Below, piece after piece: positions 1-11,200 of a stretch of DNA of 64,000 nt (its first letter is position 1; every line of letters starts with the position of its first letter). The position numbers were made by a program, and so were the translations under genes. Origin of the DNA: Lepidodermella squamata. Taxonomy: Eukaryota; Gastrotricha. The notes beneath the pieces are model-generated. The model was given only the letters and a program-made list of their open reading frames with translations, was not told where the DNA came from and ran no database searches. The stretch lies in NCBI GenBank assembly GCA_047495785.1, contig JBLDXI010000032.1:992001-1056000 (forward strand). The letters run 5' to 3'.

Positions 1-73
1 TTTAGAGGATCTAAGCTTATACGGCATAGGCTTAAGCTTATACGGGATAAGCGATATTTTCAACTGTCATAGC

Positions 74-345
74 GGCCAAACCGTGAGGGTCACCATCGAT
101 CATCATATATCAATCGATTGCTGTAATCAAGGGCTATCGATTGGTACCAAATCGAAGTCCACGCGGCACATTCAGGGTCAAGTTTTGGCCAAAAACGTGA
201 ATTTTTCGCATTTTTTTTAACTTTGAAGGCAAACATCATATTTCCAAGTGTTACGCGTGGACTTCGATTTGGCACCAATCGATAGCCCTTGATTACAGCA
301 ATCGATTGATATATGATGATCGATGGTGACCCTCACGGTTTGGCC
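74..345. repeat. Palindromic foldback element, 92-bp arms
   Basis: The arms at 74-165 and 254-345 are reverse complements over 92 bp with one mismatch that I can find, separated by an 88-bp AT-rich spacer. The arms are rich in ATCGAT palindromes and begin GGCCAAACCGTGAGGGTCAC. I saw no convincing target-site duplication. It resembles a foldback or MITE-type element; it has no coding capacity. Confidence 0.85.
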
Positions 346-939
346 ATTGTTTCGGTTAAATACAATGCTCATACCCTAAAGGCTTAAATACCCTATATAT
401 GAGCCATGATCTAGTTTGCAAAGCGCGTGCATTTAATTTTCTCCTAGTTTTCCCGCTCAATCTGACAGCCACATCGTAATGATGACATGCTCGCGAGTAT
501 TAAATATGTGTACACAAAATGACACATCTAAAAAAAATTGGGTCAAATTTTAGTCCAGGTTCCTAATACCGGTCAGGAAATAAGGAAAAATTTTCGCGGT
601 CCTGATAATTCCATGGGTAATTTTCGGACAACAAATAAAATCAACATAGCATATTATTATGATAAATGCAAAGACCTAACAACGATCCGAATCTTCGTCG
701 AAATTATTGAACGTCCATATTACTGAAACAGGAATGGGCTGTGTTAGGATTTTCACTATCAAATCGCTCAACGTACAAATGGTTTGTATAATATTTCCTC
801 CTACATTTTTCTTTCAGCTCGCTCTAATGTTGTTAACTTTGACAACAATGAGAATTTCACGTTATGAGCCGCTGCTGCTTGGCAAAAATTTGAACAACGG
901 TGGTTTTATTCAGAATAATAAAAAAAAACATTTTGTTTC

Positions 940-981
940 AACACTGTTGCAACAACTTGTGGCCCTGAAAAGGGCCGGTTC
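940..981 (-). terminator. Histone H2B 3' processing element (stem-loop plus conserved tail)
   Basis: On the minus strand, 40 bp past the H2B stop codon, lies the canonical replication-dependent histone hairpin GGCCC-TTTTCA-GGGCC (961-976). The 42-nt block around it is identical to the block behind H2A and sits in inverted orientation. A minus-strand AATAAA follows at about 903-908, so polyadenylation is possible as a backup. Confidence 0.93.
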
Positions 982-1021
982 GGATTCAGAAGACGATGTT
1001 GTGGTCCTTGAAGTAGACAGC

Positions 1022-1396
1022 TTATTTCGAGCTGGTGTACTTGGTGACGGCCTTGGTGCCTTCCGAGACGGCGTGCTTAGCGAGCTCACCAGGCAGCAGG
1101 AGACGAACAGCCGTTTGTACCTCTCGACTGCTTATGGTGGCCTTCTTGTTGTAATGAGCCAGGCGCGACGACTCGAGGGCGATGCGCTCGAAAATGTCGT
1201 TGACGAACGAGTTCATGATGGCCATAGCCTTGCCGGAGATGCCGGTGTCAGGGTGAACCTGCTTCAACACCTTGTAGATGTAGATGTTGTACGACTCGCG
1301 GCGGCGATGACGCTTTTTCTTCTCACCAGCGGTCTTAGGCTTCGCGGCCTTCTTTGAACCCTTCGAAGCAACTTTACCAGTGACTTTTGGCGACAT
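1022..1396 (-). CDS. H2B: Histone H2B
   Basis: A complete, intronless 124-residue core histone H2B. The basic N-terminal tail is followed by the histone fold, including the typical [20 protein letters not shown] start, the [10 protein letters not shown] segment and the C-terminal ending [10 protein letters not shown]. It packages DNA as an H2A-H2B dimer in the nucleosome. It is divergently arranged with H2A and shares a 375-bp promoter. The stem-loop behind the stop marks it as a replication-dependent, S-phase histone gene. The start is the only ATG in good context, and the length matches the family. Confidence 0.98.
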   Translation of the reverse strand: MSPKVTGKVASKGSKKAAKPKTAGEKKKRHRRRESYNIYIYKVLKQVHPDTGISGKAMAIMNSFVNDIFERIALESSRLAHYNKKATISSREVQTAVRLLLPGELAKHAVSEGTKAVTKYTSSK

Positions 1397-1771
1397 TATC
1401 GATGATGATTGATTTTAGCGAGGTGAAAATGCGTGTATTTACTAGCTTTTCCGAACAGTGTTTGTGAAAAACGTGAAACATTATACGTTGCAAGTGGCAT
1501 TAGTGCGGCAGAATTAACGCGCGCACGTTTGTTTGTTTTTATTACATCCGGCGCGCGCATTATCAACCAATCATAAACGCGCATAATTGTAGTGCGCGCG
1601 TGCCTAGATTGTTTATTGGCTGTTAATGTCGTAAACAATAAATTTGAATTTCTCATCTCTCGCTAATGCCAGCACGTGGTATTTGAACGAAATTTTTCAC
1701 TTTTTTTCTTGTTCGTGCTCTGTAAGAAATTTGAATTTTCCTACTTTCGCTTATCAACATCATCATCAACA
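1397..1771. promoter_or_regulatory. Shared bidirectional H2B-H2A promoter
   Basis: This 375-bp stretch separates the two divergent histone start codons. It contains CCAAT at about 1566-1570 (plus) and ATTGG at 1615-1619 (a CCAAT box for the minus strand), flanked by repeated GCGCGC blocks near 1519-1560 and 1590-1602. The roughly symmetrical arrangement suggests co-regulation of both genes. CCAAT boxes are typical of histone promoters; factor binding here is inferred. Confidence 0.75.
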
Positions 1772-2215
1772 ATGTCTGCTCCAGCTGCTGGTCGTGGTAA
1801 GGGTGGCAAGGCTAACCGCCAGAAGTCAAAGACCAAGTCATCTCGCGCCGGTCTTCAATTCCCGGTCGGTCGTATCACTCGTCTTTTGAAGCGCGGTAAC
1901 TACGCCGAGCGTGTCGGCGCGGGTGCACCTGTGTACCTCGCCGCCGTCATGGAGTACCTGGCTGCTGAAGTGCTCGAGTTGGCCGGCAACGCCGCTCGTG
2001 ACAACAAGAAGACCCGCATCGTGCCTCGCCACATCCAGCTGGCGATCCGCAACGACGAGGAGTTGAACAGGCTGCTGTCGCACGTTACGATTGCTCAAGG
2101 CGGTGTTCTGCCCAACATCCAGACCGTCCTGCTGCCCAAGAAAACGGCCGATGCACCCGCTGCTAAGCCGGCTTCTGGTGGCAAGAAGAAGGCCGCTGCT
2201 AGCCAATCGCAATAA
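1772..2215 (+). CDS. H2A: Histone H2A
   Basis: A complete, intronless 147-residue canonical H2A. The N-terminus is [14 protein letters not shown], followed by the fold with [20 protein letters not shown], the acidic-patch region (NDEELNRLL) and a Lys/Ala-rich C-terminal tail lacking the SQ motif of H2A.X. An upstream in-frame codon would add 32 residues, but the ATG at 1772 gives the standard N-terminus. The C-terminal tail, with [15 protein letters not shown], is somewhat longer than in vertebrate H2A. It pairs with the divergent H2B gene and carries the same 3' processing element. Confidence 0.98.
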   Translation: MSAPAAGRGKGGKANRQKSKTKSSRAGLQFPVGRITRLLKRGNYAERVGAGAPVYLAAVMEYLAAEVLELAGNAARDNKKTRIVPRHIQLAIRNDEELNRLLSHVTIAQGGVLPNIQTVLLPKKTADAPAAKPASGGKKKAAASQSQ

Positions 2216-2250
2216 ACGATCATTTCCATCTGCAGCTTTTCAATAAGCAT

Positions 2251-2292
2251 GAACCGGCCCTTTTCAGGGCCACAAGTTGTTGCAACAGTGTT
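2251..2292 (+). terminator. Histone H2A 3' processing element
   Basis: The hairpin at 2256-2271 matches the histone stem-loop, and the following 21 nt, containing the palindrome GTTGCAAC, are identical to those behind H2B. There is no purine-rich downstream element of the vertebrate type next to it. An AATAAA lies at 2320-2325. Confidence 0.93.
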
Positions 2293-3394
2293 AATTTTCA
2301 GAATACAAGAAGTATGAATAATAAAGTAGTATCATGATGATTTCCTGATTAGGAAGAAGGAAGTCGAAAAATCCGAGTTAAATTAAAAATATGATAATAT
2401 ATCGGTTTGTGTTCGAACTTGGAATTGCAGCATTAAATGTAGCTCTGGTAAGGGTGATTAAATTTCTCTACATGCTGCCAGCCATGTCGAATCGATTGTC
2501 GCATTTAGATACTTCTGCGCCTAGAAAATTCTTTGCATTGTTTTTTCTGTGAAAAAGCAGGTGCGCATTCACTTTGCGCAAAACGCAAAACCCGATTTTC
2601 ATTTGATTGCAAGAAAAAATTTAGTGCGAGACTCAGCGTGCCTCTCGAACGAATTTTTTATTTCTATTTTATTTTAAATTTTAAATTCTTTTTAATGAAT
2701 ATTTGTAAAACACTTTTATACCTGATCCAGAGAAATCGGTCTAAAATTATTGCCAATTTCCACTCACAAGTATTACATTATTTCTACATTTCTACGAAAG
2801 CTGCATTGAAGATATCAACAAAACAAGGAAGCTGAAAAAGATAACCGTCCTGGGGTTATTTTTCGGATCTCGCGCCTCGATTTGCAAGCCGGCAGTGGAC
2901 GCATTGCGCAATTTAGGAATCGGCAAACCGACCATCCATCGAATCCTATCGGAAATAGCCTATCGCAGCAGCAAGATTATCAATTCTTTCCTCTACGAAC
3001 CTGTTAAATGAAAAAATCCTAAACCTTAAAACACATATCCAAAGAAATTCTAGTTACTCCAGTGTCGTTATGGCAACTGTTATTTATAAATAACAGCGGG
3101 TTTTTGTTGTTTATAACAATAAAATATATTTTGAAAAAATATCACAACCTAAATATCCGCTGACGACAAAATAAATTCGGCTAATAGGTATCACCAATAA
3201 TTATTGAGTGGTAAGAAATTAACTTCTTTTCATAATTGTTATTGATGAGAACGCGACAAAAAGACACCAAGTTTGAGGATCAATAAACTTTTATTGATGC
3301 GTGACGCGTGATAAAAATAACTCATTTCGGAATAATTAGTCAGGGTAATTAACAACCGATTTTCAAGTAATAATTGATGACTTTTTACAAAAAT
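2293..3394. other. Intergenic, no clear gene
   Basis: AT-rich sequence between H2A and the next gene. A short plus-strand reading frame at about 2892-3011 encodes LGIGKPTIHRILSE, which looks like a helix-turn-helix fragment of a transposase, but it is too short to assign. Nothing else is supportable. Confidence 0.4.
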
Positions 3395-4316
3395 TCACAC
3401 ATAGGTAATAGGTTGAAGTGACTTGCGAGCCATACTGAACATAGATTGGCCGCTGAACAAAGGCGAAACAGGACGAGAATTAGTGATGCTAATTTCAGGC
3501 TGTTGCTGCTCGCTCAACGAAGAATTCGATGTGTTGACACTTGATCGGGTGAGGCGCGGCTGCTGAGCAGGCGATGATGACGACTTGGCGTTGTTCATAA
3601 TAGCGCCGAAAATGCTAGAAGCAGCGCGGCCTTCAGATGTGAACATGATCGAACGACGGCCGGGCGCGTTGCGGCGAAAAAACGGCGAGGCAGCGGCCGA
3701 GTCGAACGAGGCGAAACTTGACGAGGCGATTTTTGACGCGGTCGTCGCAGCCGAGGCATCGAAATTGACACGGCCCGAGTCAGACGAAGCCGGCGGAAGC
3801 GGCGGGCGCGAAGTTGGCAAGCGCATTGATCGGCGGTGATCAGGTCGAATTTTAGGCATCATCTACAAAAAATAATAAAAAAAAACATTAATAAATCGAA
3901 AAAAAGAATTTTTAAGGTAGATTTTTCAAAAATTCCCAAAATTCTTCAAAATTGAAAATATTACTCACCGAGTCAATATCTGAGTCAAGTTGAGCGAATC
4001 GATCTTCCACGCTTGGCTGGATGTTGTTAACCGCAAGCGCGGATGAGTAGGCGATTTCACCGGTGATTTGAATCGGCGGTAGGGTGGATGCAGCGGTTCC
4101 GGTTGATGGCGTAGCGGCGGCGGCGGCTTTGAACAGCCCGCTCATTGTCGAAACAACACTTGATGCCGCTGAAGATATCGCACCGTGAGCCGCTTCGAAA
4201 TCGGCCGGTGCAATGGTGAGCATTTGCTGAAAGGCGCCGATGGACACGCGCCGCTTGCTGGCACCGCTCTGGTTGACTGAGCAGTTCGAACCAACGCTCG
4301 GTAGGACCATCATCAT
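3395..4316 (-). CDS. Unrecognised Ser/Ala-rich protein, two exons
   Basis: I do not recognise this gene. Exon 1 (4316-3969) ends at a GTGAGT donor and exon 2 (3862-3395) begins after a TTTTTTGTAG acceptor; reading phase is kept, giving 271 residues. The N-terminal half has an alternating hydrophobic segment with an Ala run (about residues 44-75) and a possible basophilic kinase site KRRVSIGAF (about 21-29). The C-terminal half is basic, Ser/Ala-rich and probably disordered, with SRPVSPLFSGQSMFSMARK near the end. There is no signal peptide and no clear membrane span. Three consecutive ATGs occur at the start, and I took the first. Confidence 0.6.
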
Positions 4317-4847
4317 GATGTATAGAAGTTGTAGTTGAAGTTGAAAAATTCAAGAAATCGTAATTCGCAGAAATGATACCGATTATGTGATTCGGGTTGG
4401 TTTATATTCGGCCGCGATTACGATCGACACGCCCAGGTGGACGTGTAAACAACATAATATTAACTCCATTGTCTAGTTCTCGATAACCGATACATGTCTC
4501 TCTTGTAACAAAGTATCGCGTCTGCGCCAACGAGATTTCAGGCTCATCAAGTGGGCGCATACGCGATTAGGCGCTAACTGGATTAATTCGAAGGTGGATG
4601 ATGTGCGCGCACTCGCACTCGCTCTCACTCTCACCCACTCTCGCGCACGCACTGGTGTCGGAGAGGCGCTAATAAATTCGAGGCGCAAACATGCCATCGA
4701 TGATGGTGATGCGCGATACCTGAATAACAGACACGCCACCGGATGTGTCATGACGGTTGTATGCTAAACGCAAAAATGTCGAGATTTATCGCTCATGAAG
4801 TCGATAATTTATAACTTGAGGCTATAATTGATAAAACGTAGAATCGC
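4317..4847. other. Intergenic with a short CT/CA-rich low-complexity tract
   Basis: Holds a purine/pyrimidine-skewed tract near 4612-4650, made of repeated CTCGCACTC and CTCTCAC units. No gene is seen. It lies between the start of the preceding minus gene and the 3' end of the secreted-peptide gene. Confidence 0.5.
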
Positions 4848-5026
4848 TTTATTAAACTCTCAATTTTCTTAGTACATTTTGAAAATTCGAAGTGAAAAAT
4901 ATAACAGAAATAACAAATAGGGATTTTGGCTATTCCATCGACAATTTTCCATAAGCGCGCTATCTCGGGAAGAGAACGGACTTTGTCCTTTCGAATAGGA
5001 TCAGCTACTTGACTTGAGGGGTGTTC

Positions 5027-5347
5027 TCAAAGTGTCGGTATGCGGTGCGGAATACCGCGTTGAAAGAACGTCCCAGCCGCGTTTTGACTACTCACAGTTT
5101 CAGTGGCGCGTTTGAAGCACTTCTGGACACAGTAACGCAGCGGGTCCGTATTGGCCGGTACCGACTGCTTGCAGTCATCCATGCACATTTTTATCGTCGA
5201 TGCTTGTTGTGACCTATAACAGAAAGTTTATAAAATTGCGGCAATTTTTGCTGAAATCACTCACTGGAACCGCGGGATTCCAACGGCCTCAGAGAGAGTG
5301 TAGCATATCGCCAAAACAGCGAAGGCTAAGATTACTTGTTTAGACAT
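5027..5347 (-). CDS. Small secreted peptide with twin CX3C motif
   Basis: Exon 1 (5347-5265) and exon 2 (5213-5027) join in phase across a 51-bp intron (donor GTGAGTG, acceptor TTATAG) to give 89 residues. Residues 1-21 form a clear signal peptide, with hydrophobic core QVILAFAVLAICYTL and likely cleavage after SEA. The mature part has four cysteines as CMDDC, 13 residues, then CVQKC, that is CX3C-X13-CX3C, followed by a basic tail. This spacing suggests a disulfide-linked helical hairpin. Small mitochondrial Tim chaperones have a similar twin CX3C pattern but no signal peptide; some secreted helical-hairpin peptides do. A GTGAGT inside exon 2 could be an alternative donor. A minus-strand AATAAA lies at about 4848-4853. 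Function unknown. Confidence 0.7.
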
Positions 5348-6392
5348 GACCAAATTTATATAATACCTACTCAAATAAAATCGGGAACAGTAAAAAAAAA
5401 TCGAAAATCGAGCATGGGTTTTTGCATTTCCTTAGGCGTGTCATCTAGGGCGTGGTATTTTGTCCTAATTGAATCAGGCGACATTTTTATGTCTCAACCA
5501 CGACGGGGGTGATAGATTCAATTATTTAATGACCGTGGCGACTAAAAAATTCGCGATAATTCTCGTCATTTTTGGCCCCATATATAAGAATTGAGATGCC
5601 AAAGCGGCCGGAAACATCAATATAATGAAGCGATCTATTGTTCTCGACGCATACTACGAGCCTATGCGCATTCAACCCATTACCCACGTATCCTTCCGTT
5701 TCGTCCTCTGTGACAGCTGAAGAAAGAAATGCGACTCGGAAAACTCATAGAGCATGTTCTGAAAATTAGCGAATTTGTAGAAAATTATATAGAACGGCTA
5801 TTGGTGATTCAGACCGGCGTAGGCAAGTAAATTCGCCCAAATTGCTGCGTAATGAGTTCGGCAGAATTGTCTACACCCTGTACTGGTAACTAAGGAAATG
5901 CTCTGAAAAATAACATTTTTGGCGAGGAAAACAGTTTTTTGTAATCGATATATATTTTTATAACAAGAATCGAGTTCAAAAACTACTCAATGACAATAAT
6001 TTTCTGAATAATATTCCTTTATTGCTTTCTGGAACATTTGTACCACTACAATTCAAGAGTTCGATTCCCTCGAGGCAATGTGATGTTTGCTTCCGACTCG
6101 AAAGACGGGGCGGAAGTGCGGAGCAAGAACTCCGCCGTCATCCATCGACCGCAAACGGCCCCTCGAGGCAAAACCGGGATTAAACCCACCTGATGGAGTA
6201 AGCAGGAGCAGAAATCAATTGTGAATCTATTTCCGAGTTTCGGGGATCAACCATAGTAGCAAAAATACACTCATTTTTATGATAGATTTCCGTCATCTTT
6301 ATTCTTTCTTTCTTTCCAGCTTTGTGCCAATAATCAATCACCTTTATACAATCACTTTAACAGCTCCTCCTTAAAACAAAATTGTTTTCTTT
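5348..6392. other. Intergenic, with a G+C-rich island
   Basis: No gene is supportable. A G+C-rich island at about 6063-6190 stands out from AT-rich surroundings and contains CCCTCGAGGCAA twice, about 95 bp apart, in direct orientation. A short uninterrupted frame crosses it, but it has no recognisable similarity. Confidence 0.45.
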
Positions 6393-7815
6393 CTACGCAG
6401 CAATAGCCTTGCCCTTGGTGTCCTGCTCGATGAGCTTGTTCTGGCCCTCGATCCAGCTCTTGAGCTCGCGGGCGTTCAAGCCCTCGGCGTGGTGTTCCCA
6501 GGCCTTGAGCGGGCCGCGGCGGGCAATGTATTTGACGGAGACACCGTCGGGGCGGATGCGGTCGGTGGCGAGCATCTCGCTGTAGACGGACGGCGTGAAG
6601 TTGGTGAAGCCGTGGTTGCGGCTAACAACGATCTTCTGCTGGCCCGGGAACTTGAACTTGGAACGGCGGAAAGCCTCCAACACAGTCTGGCGGTGCTGCT
6701 CCTTCACGCGGACCGACATCAAGATCTGAAAAATATTAAAAAAATTCGTCAAAAAAGATTGAAAATGATAAAAAATCACGAAGAAAAATCTATAATTATA
6801 ATTTAGGTTTCCAGCTTAAATTTCAGGCTCAATCACCAAATTTCCCAAAATATAGTTTGTCGAGTTTCTTACATTATCATGGCTAACTAACAAATCTCAC
6901 TATTATAGGTATTTTGTCGATTTACGAGTTGATAATCATTTACGAGCCGATATCGATTTCTTTTATCGATTTTACAAATCAGTGATTTTTCCAATATCGG
7001 CAGTCTAAAAAGCCAACGAAGAAATTTTTCATACATATCAGGGGTACCAGGTAGCTAAAATGGAAAACCCCAGGTTTAGAGGGTGCATCATTATCGAAAA
7101 ATAATTGAAAGTCATAATCGAAAGAAAAATCAGCGCTGGAACCTCAGAATTATAAAAATTAAGGTGAAACGCTCACATTAAACTTTTCAGTATAGCACTG
7201 AAATTCTTTGAAATTCAAGTTTAGAATTCGCTATAGAGTTGGTTTAAAACTGAAAATCACGGTCGATCAATTGAAAATTTTGAATGAGTTTGTCAAGACA
7301 CGGTGGATTTCATTAATCGAAATTTAGAAATGTACGATAATTTGATCCACAAAAATACAACTCAATTTTGATATTATCTGAAATATTGGAAAAACTTGAA
7401 CAAATATTAAATTTACCTGGTTAATTCTAACACGAGCGCAAGTGCCTTGGGGCTTGCCGTACGCACCACGCATACCGGTTTGCAGACGATCGGCGCCTGC
7501 ACACGACAACATCTTGTTGATGCGGATGACGTGGTACGGGTGGACACGCACGCGCAAGTGGAAAGCGTCCTTGCCGGCCATCTTGACCAGGTACTTGTTG
7601 GCGCAGATACGCGCCGCCTCGAGCGCCTCCGAAGACAGCTGCTCGCGCTCCAGCGAAATCATGTGCACGCATAAGGGGAATTCGTCAACGCCCGCCCTCT
7701 TGCGGCCCAGATCGTAGATGCGGATCTTCGGGTCGGGGACACCACGGTTGTAGCGCGACTTCGGGTACGGCTTGTTCTTGCAGTAGCGGTAGCAGCGAGC
7801 TGGACGGCGACCCAT
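6393..7815 (-). CDS. RPL10: 60S ribosomal protein L10 (uL16)
   Basis: A component of the large ribosomal subunit near the peptidyl-transferase centre. Exon 1 (7815-7417) encodes [20 protein letters not shown] through [13 protein letters not shown]; exon 2 (6725-6393) encodes [10 protein letters not shown], then [10 protein letters not shown], to the end. Both splice sites are canonical and in phase, giving 243 residues. The family is usually about 214-220 residues. The extra length is a charged C-terminal extension after GPLKAWEHH, ending DTKGKAIAA. The 691-bp intron is long for this window. The 3' UTR carries one copy of the dispersed TTAAGGNGGA motif in sense orientation. Confidence 0.97.
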
Positions 7816-8206
7816 TTCGAAGTTTTTCTAATTTACTTAAAAAAACAGGGGAACCTAGAAAAAAAACACAGAAATTACCATCAATATTGTTATATTATTG
7901 AAAATCATTGTTTTAAGCCACAAGAAATCATCATTCGATAAAAATGAGCAAGTACATAGCATGTAAAAATCGATTCGTAAAAAACTCTTGAATAAAGGAG
8001 GATCGATTTTTAAACGTGCGCTCATTTTCAAACAGATAATTATATTAAAAGAGAGCTTCATGTGAAATTTAAAAAATTAAGGAGGACTTTTTGAAAGCAT
8101 CTCTTAAAATATAAAAATCATCGCATTCACCGATCATCATTAGATAAATATTTAAGAAAAATAGCAAGCTCGACAAAAAAGTTATATCGCAAGTTTTTCG
8201 GTTAAA

Positions 8207-11200
8207 TTAACAGCTGTAAGCGCGAAATTCATTATTTAGACGTTCGATTGAAACGCTGAACGGGACCGTCGTGTCTTGGACAATATTAACCAGGGCTGAA
8301 ATTAACGTGGCGTAGCTCGAATATTCGCGATCGGTCTTCAACTGCGCCATACTCTCACACATTTGCCTCGCATTTGACTGCGACGAATTTTTCGAAATTT
8401 TGGACACGCAGTCAGGGTACTGCCTGGCCAATAACGACGCCGCGCCTCGAACAAAAACGTGGAACCACGGTGGGAGGGGTGATTTATTGCCGAGACCAAT
8501 GGCGCCTAGAATACCACGGGATGACCTGACCTCACCGAGTCGAACCAAAATCGAAACAAGGGTGGTTAATCGAGAGACAAAGGCCAAATCAAGGGCGAGG
8601 CTGTTGTAACCAGCCCCCTGTTCGATACCATGTTGGGCTAGGTATACCTCGGTTTCGACCAGTTGAGTCAACCAGAGTTTCCACAAGCCATATAGCCGAT
8701 TTTCATCGCCGTTTTTCGGCGATTCGCAGCATTTGACCAATATATCCGCGAATGTGAATAAGGTGGATTTTCTCAGCTCGAAGTTATTTTCGGTTATAGC
8801 AGCCGCGAAAGCTCGTCTCGCCAGGGCTTGAACGACCAGGTAGCAATCGTTGGTCGCACCCACAGCGCCGAGAAGAACCAACTCGTCCAAAGCTGTTTGT
8901 TTCGCAGAGCCATTCGGAACATTTGAAACACCCGAAATTTGAACGTTACTGCTAGAATTATAGCTAATTATCGCATCTGGAGCTGTTGGGACGATGGGTA
9001 TGGTCGAGGGCTGGCAGGACGTGAAAGTTATCAAAGTTTGCGCGGTTTCCCACGAAAAACTCGGCGAAAATTGACGGTAAGCCTTCAACAAAGTTTCAGC
9101 CAGCTTAATCGCGACAATTGCCGCGGTAACCGATCGACAAGTTGCTGATAACCAGTAGACAACAAATGACTTATTACTCGATTTTCCGGTGAAAAACTCG
9201 AAATAAGCTGGCAGGAGACGGTTCGCGTAGGCCACGCTTTGATTCAACGGCTGAAGACCGGTGGAGCAAACTCGGTTTGCGATGAAATTTACAGCGTTCG
9301 AATTGGCTGAAGCCGTCAAAATGATTTCACAGCGACTAAGCGAGGCAGAAATCACTCGACTAATCGAATTTTCAACATGCTGTTGCTGCTTTTTGTTAGG
9401 AATCTCGCCGCTCAAGCAATCGTATAGCAGCATACCAATCATTTTGATGAATTCGATGGATCGGAATAGCGAGGCTTCTGTTAAGGCGGATTGGTTGTTG
9501 AAGCCGCCTGAGATAGTTTCCAGGTACAACAAACAGTCTCGGAGTGACTGGATCGACTGCGCATCTTCCGAACCAGCCCAGGCGAACACGACTTGAGGCG
9601 GCAAGGGTCGGCCATTTTGGTCGCGAACGTCGATGCAAAGCTGCGAATAGACTTCATTAGGCAGCATTTCCAAATCGAGTTGTTTGATGTTTTCGATGAA
9701 ACACCCGGCAACCAGGTCGCCCAGAGGGCTGGTTTTCGGGTAGCGGACTACGGCGGAATAACCCATTCGGACCAGGGAGGAAATCAGGAGAATTTGCGAG
9801 TTTTTCTCCCCGAAATTCGAGGAGACCGACTTCCAATCAACCGAACAAACCACACCGGTCCAAAATGAGGAAATTCCATCGCGGTTACTCAGCATTTCGA
9901 GAATTTCGATTTCGCCCTGGTTTTCCGGCCAATACGACGCCCATTGGAGCCGGCCGAAACATGCGTGGATCTCTTTAGCGTACGATTGATTCGCAGCAGC
10001 CGGGTCGAGAATTTGCTCCAGATACGTCGCGATCAACCGAGAGAACAAATTGCTCGTATTAGCGAATCGAATTTCGGTACTAGCCTTCTGTAGATGAAGA
10101 AGACAGTCGCCAAACGCGGTGAAACATGGCCGCAAGTCGACGATTATCGCCTGGTTAACCGGGGGTAGGACCAGCGACCCGAAAACGTCGAGAAGTAGCC
10201 GATACATGTCGAAGGAAGAAGTCGCGGCAGTTGTTACCCGAGCGACCAGAACCGCACGGTCAACGCCTAGGCAGTACAAACGCGAGGCGATAAGAGCTAG
10301 GGGGTACAGGGCTGCTTTTAAGGCGGGTGAATTTTCGAGTTTTTCACGTGACTTTGCGAAAATTTCGCCGAGATACCGCAGTTCTTGATCGACAATTTGC
10401 AGACTGAGCGGGCCGTCAACCGACAACATGGGGCAATTAGGCTCGCTGCTACCCAAAATCGTGACGAGGAGACCGTTCCAAATCGCGGGTGGCAAAACGC
10501 AGGCGGGGTAGGCATCGGTTACTTGCATTAGTTGCTCAAGGCTTTGGTGCAGTAATTCAGGAAAATTGAAGCTTAAACAAGCCAGCAATGAGCTTTGAAG
10601 GCTATCGATTAGGAAGTGCGATGCGAAATCGGGTTGGAGCAACGAATTCACGATACACCTTAACAAAGCCCCGAGGAGTTGGGTACGCTGCGAGACCGTC
10701 AATTCCGAAATCAAATTCTTCATCTCGAATTTCGAGAGGAGGGTAAACGCGAAGTCGGGTGAAGTCCGTTGAGTCGCGATTGCGTTAGCGATCGTCTCCA
10801 TTAGCCCAGGCGCGGCCGAGAAGTGGGGCATGAAATCGCTGGCCATTAACTTTCGGACATAATCTGACCTCACGTTGTTCAAAATCGACTCGAGTAGACA
10901 CCCTCGACCCGCTTTTTGCTGATCTTCACACGATCGAATGAACGCCTGGCCCAACATTTCGAGGCACTGCGAGAGGAACCGGTCCCAGGCTGTCCCCCAA
11001 ATCGCAGGGTTGTTATCGAGAAAAGTCGCCACGGTATAGTACAGACTTCGACCGGTATCGTCCGCCTTATCAGTGCCAACTACCTTAGAAATCAGGGTCT
11101 CCAGCCGAATCGCAGCCACCGCGATTTGAACCGGCGATTGAGACGAAATCGGCGAAATTAGCGAACATAATGCGTACAAAGCTGATTGAGCTTGACCAGC

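Noticed and set aside
2533-2835. 100-residue plus-strand frame after H2A
   Set aside because: AT-rich composition, Phe/Lys-biased, no domain and no splice partners; it looks accidental.
6055-6080. GTTCGATTCC resembling a tRNA T-arm
   Set aside because: No matching acceptor stem, D-arm or anticodon arm around it.
7030-7095. Possible C/D-box snoRNA in the RPL10 intron (minus strand: ATGATGC ... CTGA, about 60 nt)
   Set aside because: Box C is one base off, the terminal stem is only about 3 bp, and no convincing rRNA-complementary guide was found.
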